Assembly (NCBI RefSeq): GCF_041080655.1
Contig: NZ_CP163525.1
Coordinates: forward strand, 186,001 to 250,000
Direction of reading: 5' to 3'
Length of the DNA stretch: 64,000 nt
Source: Streptomyces sp. CG4
GTDB lineage: Bacteria; Actinomycetota; Actinomycetes; Streptomycetales; Streptomycetaceae
Position numbers and translations under genes: made by a program. The notes beneath the pieces were generated by a model. That model was given only the letters and a program-made list of their open reading frames with translations, had not been told where the DNA came from and searched no databases. Of the stretch, positions 44,379-53,112 are shown piece by piece; the first letter of the stretch is position 1; every line of letters begins with the position of its first letter.

Positions 44379-45602
44379 TCATTCCTGGTCGCGCAGGCCC
44401 CACGGGGAGCCGTACTCGTCGAGCAGGTCCAGGAAGGGACGCGGAGGCAGGGCTTCCGGACCGAGAATGCCCTTGCCCGCCCAGGCTCCCGTGGCCAGCA
44501 GTTCCAGGGCGACAACCGGGTTGACCGCCGTCTGCCACACGACGGCCTGTGAGCCGTACTCGCGCATCGACCACTGGTTGTCGACCACGTGGTACAGGTA
44601 CACCTCGCGCGGTGCCCCGTCCTTGGTGCCCTTCACCCACGTGCCCGCGCAGGTCTTGCCCGTCATCCGGTCCCCCAGGCCGGCCGGGTCGGGCAGGCAA
44701 GCGGCGACGACGTCGCGCGGGGACACCCGTACGGGACCGTCCGCCCCCGGCACGGTCACCGTGGCCGTGGAGTCCAGGCCCAGTTCGTGGAGTGTCTTCA
44801 GCTTGGCGATGAAGTCGTCACCCAACCCGTACTTGAACGTGACGCGACGCACATCCACCCAGCGGGGGATCAGGAGCACCTCTTCGTGCTCGACGTTGAC
44901 GCACTCCACCGGCCCTATGCCCGCGGGAAAGTCGAAGACCTCGGGCTCACTGAACGGGACGGTGGTGAACCAGCCGCGGCCCTTGTCGTAGACCACCGGG
45001 GGGTTGAGGCACTCCTCGATGGTCGTCCAGATACTGAAGGACGGGGCGAAGTCGTGTCCCTCGACCCTCAGGTTGGCGCCGTCCCGGATGCCGATCTCCT
45101 CGATGTCGTCGAAGAGTTCGTCGGCCGCGTACCGGGCGAAGACGTCGGACAGACCCGGCTCGACTCCCATGCCGACCAACGCGAGCCGTCCGGATTCCTC
45201 CCAGTGCCTGGCGAGCGCGAACTGTTCGTCCCCGAGCTTCACTCCGCATTCCTCGTACGGCCGCGAGCGGTGCGGCACGGACAGCGACATCGCCATGTCC
45301 AGGTAGTGCGCGCCGGCCTCCAGGGCCGCCCGGAAGAGCGGCATCACGTACCTGGGGTCGGTGGCGTTGAGCAGGATGTCGCAGCGCTCGTCGAGGAGCA
45401 TCCGGCGAACCGCGTCCTGGTCGGAGGCGTCCAGGCGCCGTGCCGCGAACCGGGTGCCCCGCTCCCCCAGCGCCGCGACTGCGGCCTCGGCACGGGCGAG
45501 ATCGTAGTCCGCGACGACCATATGGGCGAGGAAGTCACGGCGAGCCGCGATCCGGGTGACGGCCGTCCCGACACCACCCGAGCCCACGAGAAGTACGCGC
45601 AT
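44379..45602 (-). CDS. Saccharopine dehydrogenase-like reductase
   Basis: A 407-residue NAD(P)-dependent enzyme of the saccharopine dehydrogenase/LYS9 family. The Rossmann motif is at the N-terminus (MRVLLVGSGGVGTAVTRIAA), followed by CDILLNATDPRYVMPLFRAA, GAHYLDMAMS and VGMGVEPGLSDVFARYAADE. Bacterial relatives include carboxynorspermidine and lysine-related enzymes. No lysine or polyamine gene is nearby, so the substrate is open. ATG 45602 has AGGAAAGG eight bases upstream. It is transcribed divergently from a TetR gene across a 145-base gap containing inverted CAACGGGAT boxes, so TetR control is likely. Confidence 0.85.
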   Translation of the reverse strand: MRVLLVGSGGVGTAVTRIAARRDFLAHMVVADYDLARAEAAVAALGERGTRFAARRLDASDQDAVRRMLLDERCDILLNATDPRYVMPLFRAALEAGAHYLDMAMSLSVPHRSRPYEECGVKLGDEQFALARHWEESGRLALVGMGVEPGLSDVFARYAADELFDDIEEIGIRDGANLRVEGHDFAPSFSIWTTIEECLNPPVVYDKGRGWFTTVPFSEPEVFDFPAGIGPVECVNVEHEEVLLIPRWVDVRRVTFKYGLGDDFIAKLKTLHELGLDSTATVTVPGADGPVRVSPRDVVAACLPDPAGLGDRMTGKTCAGTWVKGTKDGAPREVYLYHVVDNQWSMREYGSQAVVWQTAVNPVVALELLATGAWAGKGILGPEALPPRPFLDLLDEYGSPWGLRDQE

Positions 45603-45651
45603 GTCACACACCTTTCCTGCGGGAGGCCGGCGCCTCCGGGCAGGCTCGATG

Positions 45652-45686
45652 CAACGGGATGGCGGAAGGTAAGGTCAATCCCGTTG
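45652..45686. promoter_or_regulatory. Inverted CAACGGGAT/ATCCCGTTG boxes between divergent genes
   Basis: Exact nine-base inverted repeats (45652-45660 and 45678-45686) are spaced by 17 bases. With flanks they extend to ATGC(C)AACGGGAT(T)G half sites. They are centred between the dehydrogenase and TetR starts and are the likely TetR operator. Confidence 0.6.
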
Positions 45687-45747
45687 GCATAAGGTCGGCC
45701 GGGCTGGAGAGCGCAACCGGCGGGCAGCGGTGGAGGAGGCGAGTAAC

Positions 45748-46455
45748 TTGGCGAAGAAGGTGGTGCCGGATGGGGCACGTCAGCGGCGGCGGCCGACGCA
45801 CACGGGCACCGTCCTGTCCGAACAGATCATCGTGGACACCGCCCTGCGCGTCCTGCGCGAACACGGCAGCACCGGGCTGACGGCCCGCCGTCTCGGACTG
45901 GCGCTCGGCGCCGACCCCAGCACCCTCTACCGCTACTTCGCCGGCATGGACGACCTGACCCGGGCCATCGGAGACGAGCTGATGGGGCGAGCCCTCGACA
46001 GCTGGACGGCCACCGGGGACTGGCGCACGGATCTACGCGCTCTGGGCCGGGGCGTCTACGCCGCCTACCTCGCCCACCCGCAAGCCGCCCTCCTCACCGG
46101 CAGCCGGGTCACCGGCAGACCCCGCGAGATCGCCGTCGACGAGACCATCCTCGGCATCCTGCGCGGCGCCGGACTGCCCGACCCGGCGGCCGTCCGCGTC
46201 TACCACACCTTCATCGACCAGAGCCTCGCCTTCGCCGTCCTCGACGCCGGCTCCCTGGCCCTGGCAGACGAGGCACGCGCGGGAGACGAACAGATGTGGC
46301 ACTCCATCTACGCCCACCTGCCCGCGGAGTCACATCCCAATATCGCCGCCACCGCACAACTCCTCGCCCGGCACATGCCGCACAGTGCCTACCCATCCGC
46401 GCTGGAGATGCTCCTGGACCACACCGCCGCACAACTGGCCCGGTCCAGGGCGTGA
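45748..46455 (+). CDS. TetR-family regulator
   Basis: A 235-residue repressor. The helix-turn-helix is at about 35-75: EQIIVDTALRVLREHGSTGL, then TARRLGLALGADPSTLYRYF. The ligand-binding domain follows (RTDLRALGRGVYAAYLAHPQ, AAVRVYHTFIDQSLAFAVLD) in the TetR_C-like pattern. I prefer TTG 45748, because GAGGAGG ends eight bases before it; the GTG at 45730 overlaps that site. It is divergent from the saccharopine-dehydrogenase-like gene, its probable target. Confidence 0.88.
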   Translation: MAKKVVPDGARQRRRPTHTGTVLSEQIIVDTALRVLREHGSTGLTARRLGLALGADPSTLYRYFAGMDDLTRAIGDELMGRALDSWTATGDWRTDLRALGRGVYAAYLAHPQAALLTGSRVTGRPREIAVDETILGILRGAGLPDPAAVRVYHTFIDQSLAFAVLDAGSLALADEARAGDEQMWHSIYAHLPAESHPNIAATAQLLARHMPHSAYPSALEMLLDHTAAQLARSRA

Positions 46456-46545
46456 CGACACCTGCACCCCAGGGCACCCAGGTCGGCTGCGGCGAATGCT
46501 CTGTGCAGCTCGCGCGCGGGGGCGGGGGCGGGGTCGGTCGAGGCG

Positions 46546-47091
46546 TCAAGCCCGACGATAGCGCAGGTCAACGGCCTGTGCGGGGTCACCGTCGTGAATC
46601 CGGGCCCACCGGACCGGTTCGATGCCGGGGCAGTCGAACAGCCGCACTCCGGAGCCGAGCATGACCGGCGCCAGATGCACAGAGAACTCGTCGATCAGGC
46701 CACGCTCGACGCACTGCCGAGCGATGTCCTGGCCGTGAATCTCCAGGTCCTTGCCCTCCGCCGCGGCGAGCCCGATCTCGACCGCCTCGGCCACATCGCA
46801 GTTGAGGAACGTCACGCCGGGATCCGGGATCGCGTCCTCGGGATGGTGCGTCAGCACGAACACCGGGCCACTCCACGCCCCACCATACGGCTGCTTGCTC
46901 GCCTCGCCGGGATGCCGCTGAGCGACCGCGTCGTACCCTCGACGACCACCCAGAACGGCACCGAGCCGGGCGACCGACACCTCGAGAATGCCGGGGCTGG
47001 CCTTCAGCCCTGACATCCAGTCCAGCGAGTGGTCGGGACCAGCCGCGAACCCGTCCAACGACATCATCAAGTGCCACAGCACCTTGCCCAT
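46546..47091 (-). CDS. RibD C-terminal/dihydrofolate reductase-like protein
   Basis: A 181-residue reductase of the RibD_C family, widespread in actinobacteria with mostly unknown substrates. Signature parts are MGKVLWHLMMSLDGFAAGPD, LGAVLGGRRGYDAVAQ, GPVFVLTHHPED, and GKDLEIHGQDIARQCVERGL followed by IDEFSVHLAPVMLGSGVRLF. ATG 47091 has GGAG seven bases upstream. The same frame is open further upstream through the 12-bp repeat 47101-47160, each unit of which supplies an extra in-frame ATG, so longer MARR-repeat isoforms are conceivable. Confidence 0.85.
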   Translation of the reverse strand: MGKVLWHLMMSLDGFAAGPDHSLDWMSGLKASPGILEVSVARLGAVLGGRRGYDAVAQRHPGEASKQPYGGAWSGPVFVLTHHPEDAIPDPGVTFLNCDVAEAVEIGLAAAEGKDLEIHGQDIARQCVERGLIDEFSVHLAPVMLGSGVRLFDCPGIEPVRWARIHDGDPAQAVDLRYRRA

Positions 47092-47100
47092 CGGACACTC

Positions 47101-47160
47101 CATTCGTCTCGCCATTCGTCTCGCCATTCGTCTCGCCATTCGTCTCGCCATTCGTCTCGG
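47101..47160. repeat. Five tandem 12-bp repeats next to a translation start
   Basis: CATTCGTCTCGC is repeated five times without a mismatch except the last base. On the reverse strand each unit reads GCGAGACGAATG and encodes M-A-R-R in the frame of the RibD-like gene, ten bases upstream of its ATG. Copy number change would alter the leader or N-terminus without shifting the frame. Confidence 0.85.
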
Positions 47161-47301
47161 TGCAAGGAATGGACCATCTGGCATGTCGAAACTCATCGGT
47201 GAGCGCCCTGTCGCGCAGACGGCGGTGGCCGCGAGGGCTCTGGGTCGGCGGATCGGTCGCGGGTTCCGGCGTTGCGGCGGGTCATGCGGTGCCACAGCGG
47301 G

Positions 47302-47442
47302 TCAGTGGTGTCCGAACGCGGCGGTGATGAAGTGCTGCACCGCAGCCGCGTACACATCCGGGCGCAGGACGGCGAGGACGCCGGCCACCGCGGCCATGGT
47401 CAGCCACCACAACTCCCCGCGGCCGTGCGGCGGACGGCTCAC
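47302..47442 (-). CDS. Small membrane protein coupled to acyltransferase
   Basis: A 46-residue protein (VSRPPHGRGELWWLTMAAVA, then GVLAVLRPDVYAAAVQHFIT and AAFGHH) with one hydrophobic helix. Its GTG start (47442) overlaps the TGA stop of the acyltransferase-like gene as GTGA, so it is almost certainly translationally coupled to it. Small single-helix partners encoded after large membrane proteins often stabilise them. I recognise no named family. Confidence 0.55.
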   Translation of the reverse strand: MSRPPHGRGELWWLTMAAVAGVLAVLRPDVYAAAVQHFITAAFGHH

Positions 47443-48680
47443 CGCACCAGCTCCGCGACCTTGGTGGCCCTGCCGAGCAGCCACTCCAGCGGCCCGCGCC
47501 GGAAGAAGCGGGACCAGAGTGTGGCGAACACGGTGACGGCGACGGCGAAGCCGACAAGGACGTGCGGCGGGGAGCCGGGCAGTTCCTCGATGCCGAGGAA
47601 GCGGATGCCGATGATGTGGAGAACGTACGCGGTCAGGGACATCGAACCGACCGCGATGACCGGGCCGGCGAAGCGGCGGAAGCGCGGGGAGGCGTCGACC
47701 GCGGCGAGGCAGGCCGCCAGGACCGCGATCGCCACGCCGGTGCTGGCCAGGATCGAGAGGGTCGTCTCACTGTGCGGCGAGGCCACGAGGAGCCCGGCCG
47801 GGGTGCTGCCGTCGGGATAGCCCCAGGTGTCGGACCACCAGGCCGAGGCGGCTGATCCTCCCTCGCCCCAGCCGCCGGCGCTGAGCCCGGACAGGGCGCC
47901 GGGGACCAGGTGCAGGGCCAGCCAGGAGCCGCCGTAGCCGAGCACCGCGAGGGATACGCCGGTGATCGCGAGGCGGGTGCGGACGGCGGTAGCGGCCAGG
48001 TCGAGGCGGGCCACCGCCATACCGGCGATGACGAAGGGGATCCAGGTCAGAGCCGGATAGCTGCCGGTGAAGAGGAGCGAGACGATGCCGTCGGCGTCGG
48101 TGGGCCAGGCCCAGATGCCGTCGGCTCCGTCCGCGGGGAGCGCGTACTGGACGACGTACAGGATCTGCGGCAGTACCAGGGCGCCGGCCGCGGCGATGAC
48201 GGCCAGCGGGCGGGCGCCGAGCCGGTACAGGGGCAGGACGAGCAGGAAGTAGAGGCCGTAGAAGGCGAGGATCACCTCGACGGGGGTGCCGCTCATGGTC
48301 AGCGCGGTGCCCAGCGCCAGCAGGACGAGCGCACGGATCAGCACCTTGGCGACCGCCTGACGGCCCGCCTGGCCCGTCTTCGGGGTACGGCGGCCGGTGA
48401 TCAGCATGACCGAGAAACCGGCGAGGAAGGCGAAGAGCGCGGAGGCACGGCCGTGCGCGAGTTCCATGAGGTGCCCGGTGACGCCGCCCTGGGACGGGTC
48501 GGGGCCGACGTGGGCCGCGTACATACCGAAGACCGCAAGTCCCCGGGCCAGGTCCACGCCTATCAGGCGGCCCACCGGGACTCGTCCGGTCCCGGAAGCC
48601 CTGGACGGCTCGCTCTCCGCAGCTCCGGGCGGGGCGCCGACTGGCGCCGTGAGCGCCGGGTCCTCTGCGTTGTGGGTCAT
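47439..48680 (-). CDS. DUF418/DUF1624-like acyltransferase membrane protein
   Basis: A 413-residue protein with about ten helices of the heparan-alpha-glucosaminide-acetyltransferase-like/DUF418 group. The opening after the first arm is typical: GRLIGVDLARGLAVFGMYAA, then HGRASALFAFLAGFSVMLIT. The C-terminal helix pair contains VIAVGSMSLTAYVLHIIGIR and RRGPLEWLLGR. Such proteins probably move acyl groups across the membrane onto envelope sugars; the substrate is unknown. The stop overlaps the start of a 46-residue membrane protein. Confidence 0.8.
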   Translation of the reverse strand: MTHNAEDPALTAPVGAPPGAAESEPSRASGTGRVPVGRLIGVDLARGLAVFGMYAAHVGPDPSQGGVTGHLMELAHGRASALFAFLAGFSVMLITGRRTPKTGQAGRQAVAKVLIRALVLLALGTALTMSGTPVEVILAFYGLYFLLVLPLYRLGARPLAVIAAAGALVLPQILYVVQYALPADGADGIWAWPTDADGIVSLLFTGSYPALTWIPFVIAGMAVARLDLAATAVRTRLAITGVSLAVLGYGGSWLALHLVPGALSGLSAGGWGEGGSAASAWWSDTWGYPDGSTPAGLLVASPHSETTLSILASTGVAIAVLAACLAAVDASPRFRRFAGPVIAVGSMSLTAYVLHIIGIRFLGIEELPGSPPHVLVGFAVAVTVFATLWSRFFRRGPLEWLLGRATKVAELVR

Positions 48681-48796
48681 GCCCTCCAGGCTGGAGACCG
48701 GCCCGAGCCCGCAGTATCCGGCGGGTGTCCGGTCCTACCCCGCCACCCGGCGGGTGGGGTCCTGCCGGGCCGGGGCCCTGGGGGCGGCGTCCCGCG

Positions 48797-49306
48797 CTAC
48801 TTGATGAGCGCGTTGGCGACCACGACGATCACGCCCAGCAGCGCGTCCGCACAGCCGACCGCCAGAGCCGAGCGCCAGGTCCGGCCCGAGGCACGGGTGG
48901 CGGACAGGCCCCAGGCGAAGAGCAGGGCGATGTTGAATCCGAAGGCCACGTACTCGATGCCCGCGGAGCCCCACCAGCCCCAGCCCGCGCCGAGCAGCAT
49001 CACCGTCGTGGGCAGGGTGGCCACCACGAGGGGCCACTCGTCGGCCAGCACCCGCAGCGCGCCGAGCGTGCCCGGGCAGGAGGCGTCGCCGCGCCGGGCG
49101 ATGATGTGCGCGTACCCGTGCGCCAGGGCCGAGGCGACGGCTGTGATCAGCAGCCACCGGGCGTCGTACAGCCGCTCGTCGCGTGCCGTCTCGCCGTACC
49201 GCGTGAGCGCGGCGACCATCGAGCTGGCCAGTACGGCCCCGTACACACCTCCGAACAACACGTTCGGCTGTGCCGCGACTCGTCGGAGGGCAGGGCGGAT
49301 GCGCAT
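48797..49306 (-). CDS. Integral membrane protein, unknown
   Basis: A 169-residue protein with four hydrophobic segments (VLFGGVYGAVLASSMVAALT, WLLITAVASALAHGYAHIIA, LVVATLPTTVMLLGAGWGWW, SALAVGCADALLGVIVVVAN). It matches the pattern of a Streptomyces integral membrane protein family often found beside NarL-type two-component systems. ATG 49306 has GAGGAAG upstream. The 288-base divergent gap to the response regulator carries a nested hairpin, so the regulator may control this gene. Confidence 0.7.
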   Translation of the reverse strand: MRIRPALRRVAAQPNVLFGGVYGAVLASSMVAALTRYGETARDERLYDARWLLITAVASALAHGYAHIIARRGDASCPGTLGALRVLADEWPLVVATLPTTVMLLGAGWGWWGSAGIEYVAFGFNIALLFAWGLSATRASGRTWRSALAVGCADALLGVIVVVANALIK

Positions 49307-49323
49307 GAGAAGCTTCCTCGGAA

Positions 49324-49358
49324 CTGGGAGTGCCGGGCCGGAGCGGCCCGTCTCCCAG
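49324..49358. promoter_or_regulatory. Nested hairpin in the leader of the membrane-protein gene
   Basis: CTGGGAG (49324-49330) pairs with CTCCCAG (49352-49358), and inside it GGGCC pairs with GGCCC around GGAGC. It starts 18 bases upstream of ATG 49306 and would form in that gene's mRNA. A second dyad, CCGGAC/GTCCGG, lies at 49423-49441. Confidence 0.45.
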
Positions 49359-49594
49359 GACAGCCGGTGCGATCCCGGCGACACCATCCCGCGCCCTGCC
49401 GGAACCACCCCGCCCATGGGTGCCGGACTCCCCCCGTCCGGCTGGAACCCTCCCCCCGACTGGCGGGAACGTCCAGCCGGCCCGGCTCGGACGGTGTGCC
49501 CAGATCTACGGTCGGAACGGTGACAATCGACATCAACATCGACAGCGGCGTGCGGCCGGAGCCGTGCGCACAGGGACGGCGAGGCGGGACGTAC

Positions 49595-50269
49595 GTGATC
49601 CGGGTCATGGTGGTGGACGACGAGGCGCTGGTGCGCTCCGGCTTCGAGCTCATCCTGAGCGCGGCCGACGACATCGAGGTCGTCGCGACCACAGCCGGTG
49701 CGGCGGCGGTCGACACCGTACGGGCGGAAGGTCCCGATGTCGTGCTCCTCGACATCCGGATGCCGGACGTGGACGGGCTGACCGTGCTGCGGCAGCTGCG
49801 CGCCCTCCCGGAACCGCCGGTGGTGGCGATGCTGACGACCTTCGACGCCGACGAGTACATCCTGACCGCGCTGCGCTCCGGCGCGGCCGGGTTCCTACTC
49901 AAGGACACCGAACCCGACCAACTCGCCCAGCTCGTTCGCACCCTGGCCGCGGGCGGAGTCGTGATGTCACCGAAGGCGTCCCGCGCCGTCTGGCAGAGCC
50001 ACCCCGGCGCGGCGGTCGTCGACGACGAGGACGCCACGCGCGTCGGCCGACTCACCGAACGCGAGCGCGAGGTGCTCGTACTGATCGCGGAGGGCTTGTC
50101 CAACGCCGAGATCGGTACGCGGATCCACCTCAGCGCGGGCACCGTCAAGGATCACGTCAGCGCGATCCTGACCAAGCTGCGGGTAGGCAGCAGAGTGCAG
50201 GCGGCGCTGCTCGCGCAGCGCGCGGGACTGCTCGACGAGGGACAGCGGCGCCCGGAGTCCGGGCGATGA
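49595..50269 (+). CDS. NarL/LuxR-family response regulator
   Basis: A 224-residue regulator paired with the following kinase. The receiver has VVDDEALVRSG, phosphoacceptor VVLLDIRMPDVDG, the Thr in AMLTTFDADEY and Lys in GFLLKDTEP. The LuxR domain has LTEREREVLVLIAEGLSNAE and SAGTVKDHVSAILTKLRVGS. GTG 49595 begins the IRVMVVDDE strand. A GTG at 49520 would add a 25-residue extension (TIDINIDSGVRPEP) that homologues usually lack. The stop overlaps the kinase ATG as ATGA. Confidence 0.9.
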   Translation: MIRVMVVDDEALVRSGFELILSAADDIEVVATTAGAAAVDTVRAEGPDVVLLDIRMPDVDGLTVLRQLRALPEPPVVAMLTTFDADEYILTALRSGAAGFLLKDTEPDQLAQLVRTLAAGGVVMSPKASRAVWQSHPGAAVVDDEDATRVGRLTEREREVLVLIAEGLSNAEIGTRIHLSAGTVKDHVSAILTKLRVGSRVQAALLAQRAGLLDEGQRRPESGR

Positions 50270-51390
50270 CCGCGCCCAGGGCATGGTGGGCGCGGATCCC
50301 CGATCCGGTCGTCGACGCCGTGGTCGTCGCGGTCGCTGCCCTGGACGTCCTGCTCAGCGTGGAGAAGGCCGGCCCGGTGTCGCTGGCCACGGCCGCGCTC
50401 GCCTGCCTCGTGCTCGCCGTGCGCCGACGCTTTCCGCTCCCGGTGTTCCTGCTCACCCTTCCCTCCAGCCTGATGCTGGACATCGTGTTCGCCCCGTTCG
50501 CCGCCCTGTTCACACTGGCCGAACGCTCCCGCAACCGCCGCCTGCTCGTCGTGTGCGCCGTCTTGTTCGCCCTGGCCTCGGCCGCCCCCTGGCCGCTGTA
50601 CGACCTCACCTCGCGCGACCAAACCTGGACCCTGGTCTACTTCTTCTACACGCTCGCCACCGCCGCGGCCCCCGTGCTGCTGGGCCAACTCGTCCAGGCC
50701 CGCCGGGATTTGGCCCGCCGACTCGTCGAGATCGAGGAGGCGCGCGAGCACGAGCGCCTCCTGCACTCCCAGGCCGTCCTCGCCCGCGAACGCGCCCAGC
50801 TCGCCCGCGAGATGCACGACGTCGTCTCCCACCAGGTCAGCCTGATCGCCGTACAGGCCGGTGCCCTCCAAGTCGCCGCCACCGACCCCCACTTCAAAGA
50901 GGGCGCCCGCACCATCCGATCCCTCAGCGTCGACACCCTCGACGAACTACGGCACATGGTGACGTTGCTACGGGCCTCCGGGGGCCGGGCCACCGAGCTC
51001 ACCCCGCAGCCCACCCTCGCCGACCTGCACAAGCTCGTCACGACCAGTGGCATCGACGCGGAACTGACCGGTGAACTCCCGCCCGAGGTCAGCACCACCG
51101 CGCAGCGCGCCGTCTATCGCACCGTCCAGGAAGCCCTCACCAACGTGCGCAAACACGCGCCCGGCGCCTCCGCGACCGTGCGGCTCTGGCGCGCCGACGA
51201 CGGCGCCGCCTTCGGCGTGACCGTCACGAACACACCACCCACCCGCCCCTCGCTGCCGCTTCCCGGTTCCCACCAGGGCCTGATCGGTCTCAAGGAACGG
51301 GCCGAACTGCTGGGCGGCACCTTCGAGTCCGGGCCCACCGCCGACGGCGGCTACGCGGTGAACCTCCGTGTCCCGGCCAGAGCCGACTGA
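50266..51390 (+). CDS. NarL-family sensor histidine kinase
   Basis: A complete 374-residue kinase. Residues 1-140 hold about five hydrophobic helices with almost no external loop, as in Streptomyces intramembrane-sensing kinases. Then comes a coiled linker (VQARRDLARRLVEIEEAREH), HisKA_3 with LAREMHDVVSHQVSLI (His 184), and HATPase_c with AVYRTVQEALTNVRKHAPG and GLIGLKERAELLGGTFESGP. It is translationally coupled to the regulator through ATGA. The signal is probably a membrane or envelope stress, by analogy only. Confidence 0.92.
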   Translation: MTAPRAWWARIPDPVVDAVVVAVAALDVLLSVEKAGPVSLATAALACLVLAVRRRFPLPVFLLTLPSSLMLDIVFAPFAALFTLAERSRNRRLLVVCAVLFALASAAPWPLYDLTSRDQTWTLVYFFYTLATAAAPVLLGQLVQARRDLARRLVEIEEAREHERLLHSQAVLARERAQLAREMHDVVSHQVSLIAVQAGALQVAATDPHFKEGARTIRSLSVDTLDELRHMVTLLRASGGRATELTPQPTLADLHKLVTTSGIDAELTGELPPEVSTTAQRAVYRTVQEALTNVRKHAPGASATVRLWRADDGAAFGVTVTNTPPTRPSLPLPGSHQGLIGLKERAELLGGTFESGPTADGGYAVNLRVPARAD

Positions 51391-51391
51391 G

Positions 51392-51720
51392 TCAGGACGC
51401 GGTGCCCGGCGCGAGCCAGGTGCGGGCGGCGATGACCAGCGTCTGCATCCCGGTGCTCAGCGTGGGCTCGATGACCGGGGCGAAGGACGGCGAATGACGG
51501 GTGGGGAGGGAGTCGATGTTCCCGGCGGCCAGGGCCGGCGCAGTGGTGTCCGCGACGAGTCCGCCCCAGAACCAGAAGACGGTGGGAACACCGGCCGCCT
51601 CGCCAAAGACGCCGATGTCCTCGCCGGCGGCGACGAGCGCCATGGGCAGCAGGCGCTGCTCCCCGAAGTGGGCTGTGAACTCGACTCGTCCATGTCACGC
51701 CACTCGCTCGCCACGGCCGT
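51392..51720 (-). pseudogene. M20-type amidohydrolase C-terminal fragment
   Basis: The reverse strand reads VEFTAHFGEQRLLP, MALVAAGEDIGVFGEAAGVP, TVFWFWGG, and LPTRHSPSFAPVIEPTLSTG followed by TLVIAARTWLAPG. This is the C-terminal end of M20D amidohydrolases (the SEDF/EDxG and NHSPxFAPV motifs), which hydrolyse N-acyl amino acids. The N-terminal metal-binding half is absent, so it is a relic. Confidence 0.65.
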
Positions 51721-51771
51721 AGGCTCCTTCATTCCGCCGCGTCCGGAAGCCCGCACGCCCACGTGTTCTGA

Positions 51772-53112
51772 TCATGGCACCGACCTGAGTGGTGGTTCCA
51801 GGGTCGCGGGCGTGGGGCCGTCGGGGCGGACGGTGATGCCGTACGCCACCTTCGTGGGGGTGGAGCGGAAGGCAGGGGTGTGGAGTGGCAGGAGGTGTGC
51901 CAGCAGGGCGGATGATTCGCGGAGCGCGAATTGCAGACCGAGGCAGGCACGGGGACCGAGGCCGAAGGGGAAGTAGGCGCCCGGGTGGGCGGGTCGGCCG
52001 TCCGGGGCCGTGAAGCGCCGGGGTTCGAACTGCTCGGGTTCTGCCCACAGTTCGGGGTCTCGGTGGGTGAGGTACGGGCAGACCAGGATGTCGGTGCCCG
52101 CCTCAATGGCGTAGCCGACGAGGGTGTCGTCCTCGGTGGCGTGGCGGGGCAGGATCCAGGCGGACGGGTAGAGGCGGAGCGTCTCCTGGACCAGGGCCTG
52201 GATGGCCTGGCGGCGTTGCGGCGAGCCTTCGGCGCCCGTGGCGAGAGCGGCCTCGCGGGCTGCCGGGTGTCGGTCGAGGAGCAGGTACAGCCAGGTCAGC
52301 GTGTTGGCGGTGGTCTCGTGTCCGGCCAGGAGCAGCGTGACCAGCTCGTCGCGGATCAGCCGGTCGGTGTACTCGGGGCGCTCGGTGGCGGCCTCGGTCA
52401 GGACGTGTACCAGGCCTGGGCCGTCGGGGCCGGCCGACCCGCCGCGGGCGGCCTCGATGGCGTGCCGGGCCACTGCATCGATCCGGGCGAGATCGGCGGC
52501 AACGGCGTCCCGGGCGTCGCCGGCATCGGCGGGCAGAGTCGGAAGGGCGGCTGTCACGGCCCCCACGGCGGCCAGTTCACGCTCGGTCCCGTCGTCGAGG
52601 GGGTGCCCGGTGAGAGAGCGCCAGATGGCGTCCAGGGCGAAGCGGCGCATCTCCAGACCGACGTCGAAGGTCTGGCCGGTACGGGCGTATCCGGTCCAGC
52701 GCCCGGCGGCGGTCCGGGCGGCCTCGGTGATGCGCTGTTCGTAGCGGCGCATCCCGGTGCCGGTGAACTGGGATTGCAGCAGACGGCGTTGCCGCTTCCA
52801 GGCCGTACCGGTGGCGGCGAGGACGCCGTCGCCGATCAGCAGGCGGGCGCGGTGGGAGCGCTTGACGTACCGCTCCGGGTGCCGGGCGAGTACGTGTTGG
52901 ACCGCCTGCGGGTCGGTGACGAGAACGGTGCGGGCCGGCCCGAGGCGGAACGCGGCGATGCCACCGAGCCGTTCGCACACCTGGGACAACAGCTCGACCA
53001 GCTCGCCACCCCCCGCACGCCACCGCTCCACGAGTGCGGGTTCGGCCTCGGGCACCGTCCGCGTCGTTCCGGGAACATGCCCGAGGGAGCCGGGACCGGC
53101 TTCGATGTCCAT
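51772..53112 (-). CDS. Cytochrome P450
   Basis: A 446-residue soluble P450. The I-helix oxygen-activation motif is LLLAGHETTANT, the K-helix ExxR is VQETLRLYPSAW, and the heme loop FPFGLGPRACLGLQFALR carries the Cys ligand. The N-terminal half has the usual B-C region and a WKRQRRLLQSQFTGTGM C-helix. It resembles bacterial class P450s of the CYP102/CYP4-like type used in fatty acid or terpene oxidation. ATG 53112 has AGGAGAGG upstream. No ferredoxin or terpene cyclase lies beside it, so partner and substrate are unknown. Confidence 0.9.
   Translation of the reverse strand: MDIEAGPGSLGHVPGTTRTVPEAEPALVERWRAGGGELVELLSQVCERLGGIAAFRLGPARTVLVTDPQAVQHVLARHPERYVKRSHRARLLIGDGVLAATGTAWKRQRRLLQSQFTGTGMRRYEQRITEAARTAAGRWTGYARTGQTFDVGLEMRRFALDAIWRSLTGHPLDDGTERELAAVGAVTAALPTLPADAGDARDAVAADLARIDAVARHAIEAARGGSAGPDGPGLVHVLTEAATERPEYTDRLIRDELVTLLLAGHETTANTLTWLYLLLDRHPAAREAALATGAEGSPQRRQAIQALVQETLRLYPSAWILPRHATEDDTLVGYAIEAGTDILVCPYLTHRDPELWAEPEQFEPRRFTAPDGRPAHPGAYFPFGLGPRACLGLQFALRESSALLAHLLPLHTPAFRSTPTKVAYGITVRPDGPTPATLEPPLRSVP

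Noticed and set aside
47101..47160. Possible CRISPR or transposon end
   Set aside because: Perfect 12-bp tandem units without spacers or inverted ends; a simple tandem repeat.
47910..49523. Forward open frame over 500 codons
   Set aside because: Shadow of two reverse membrane-protein genes; composition lacks hydrophobic or domain pattern.
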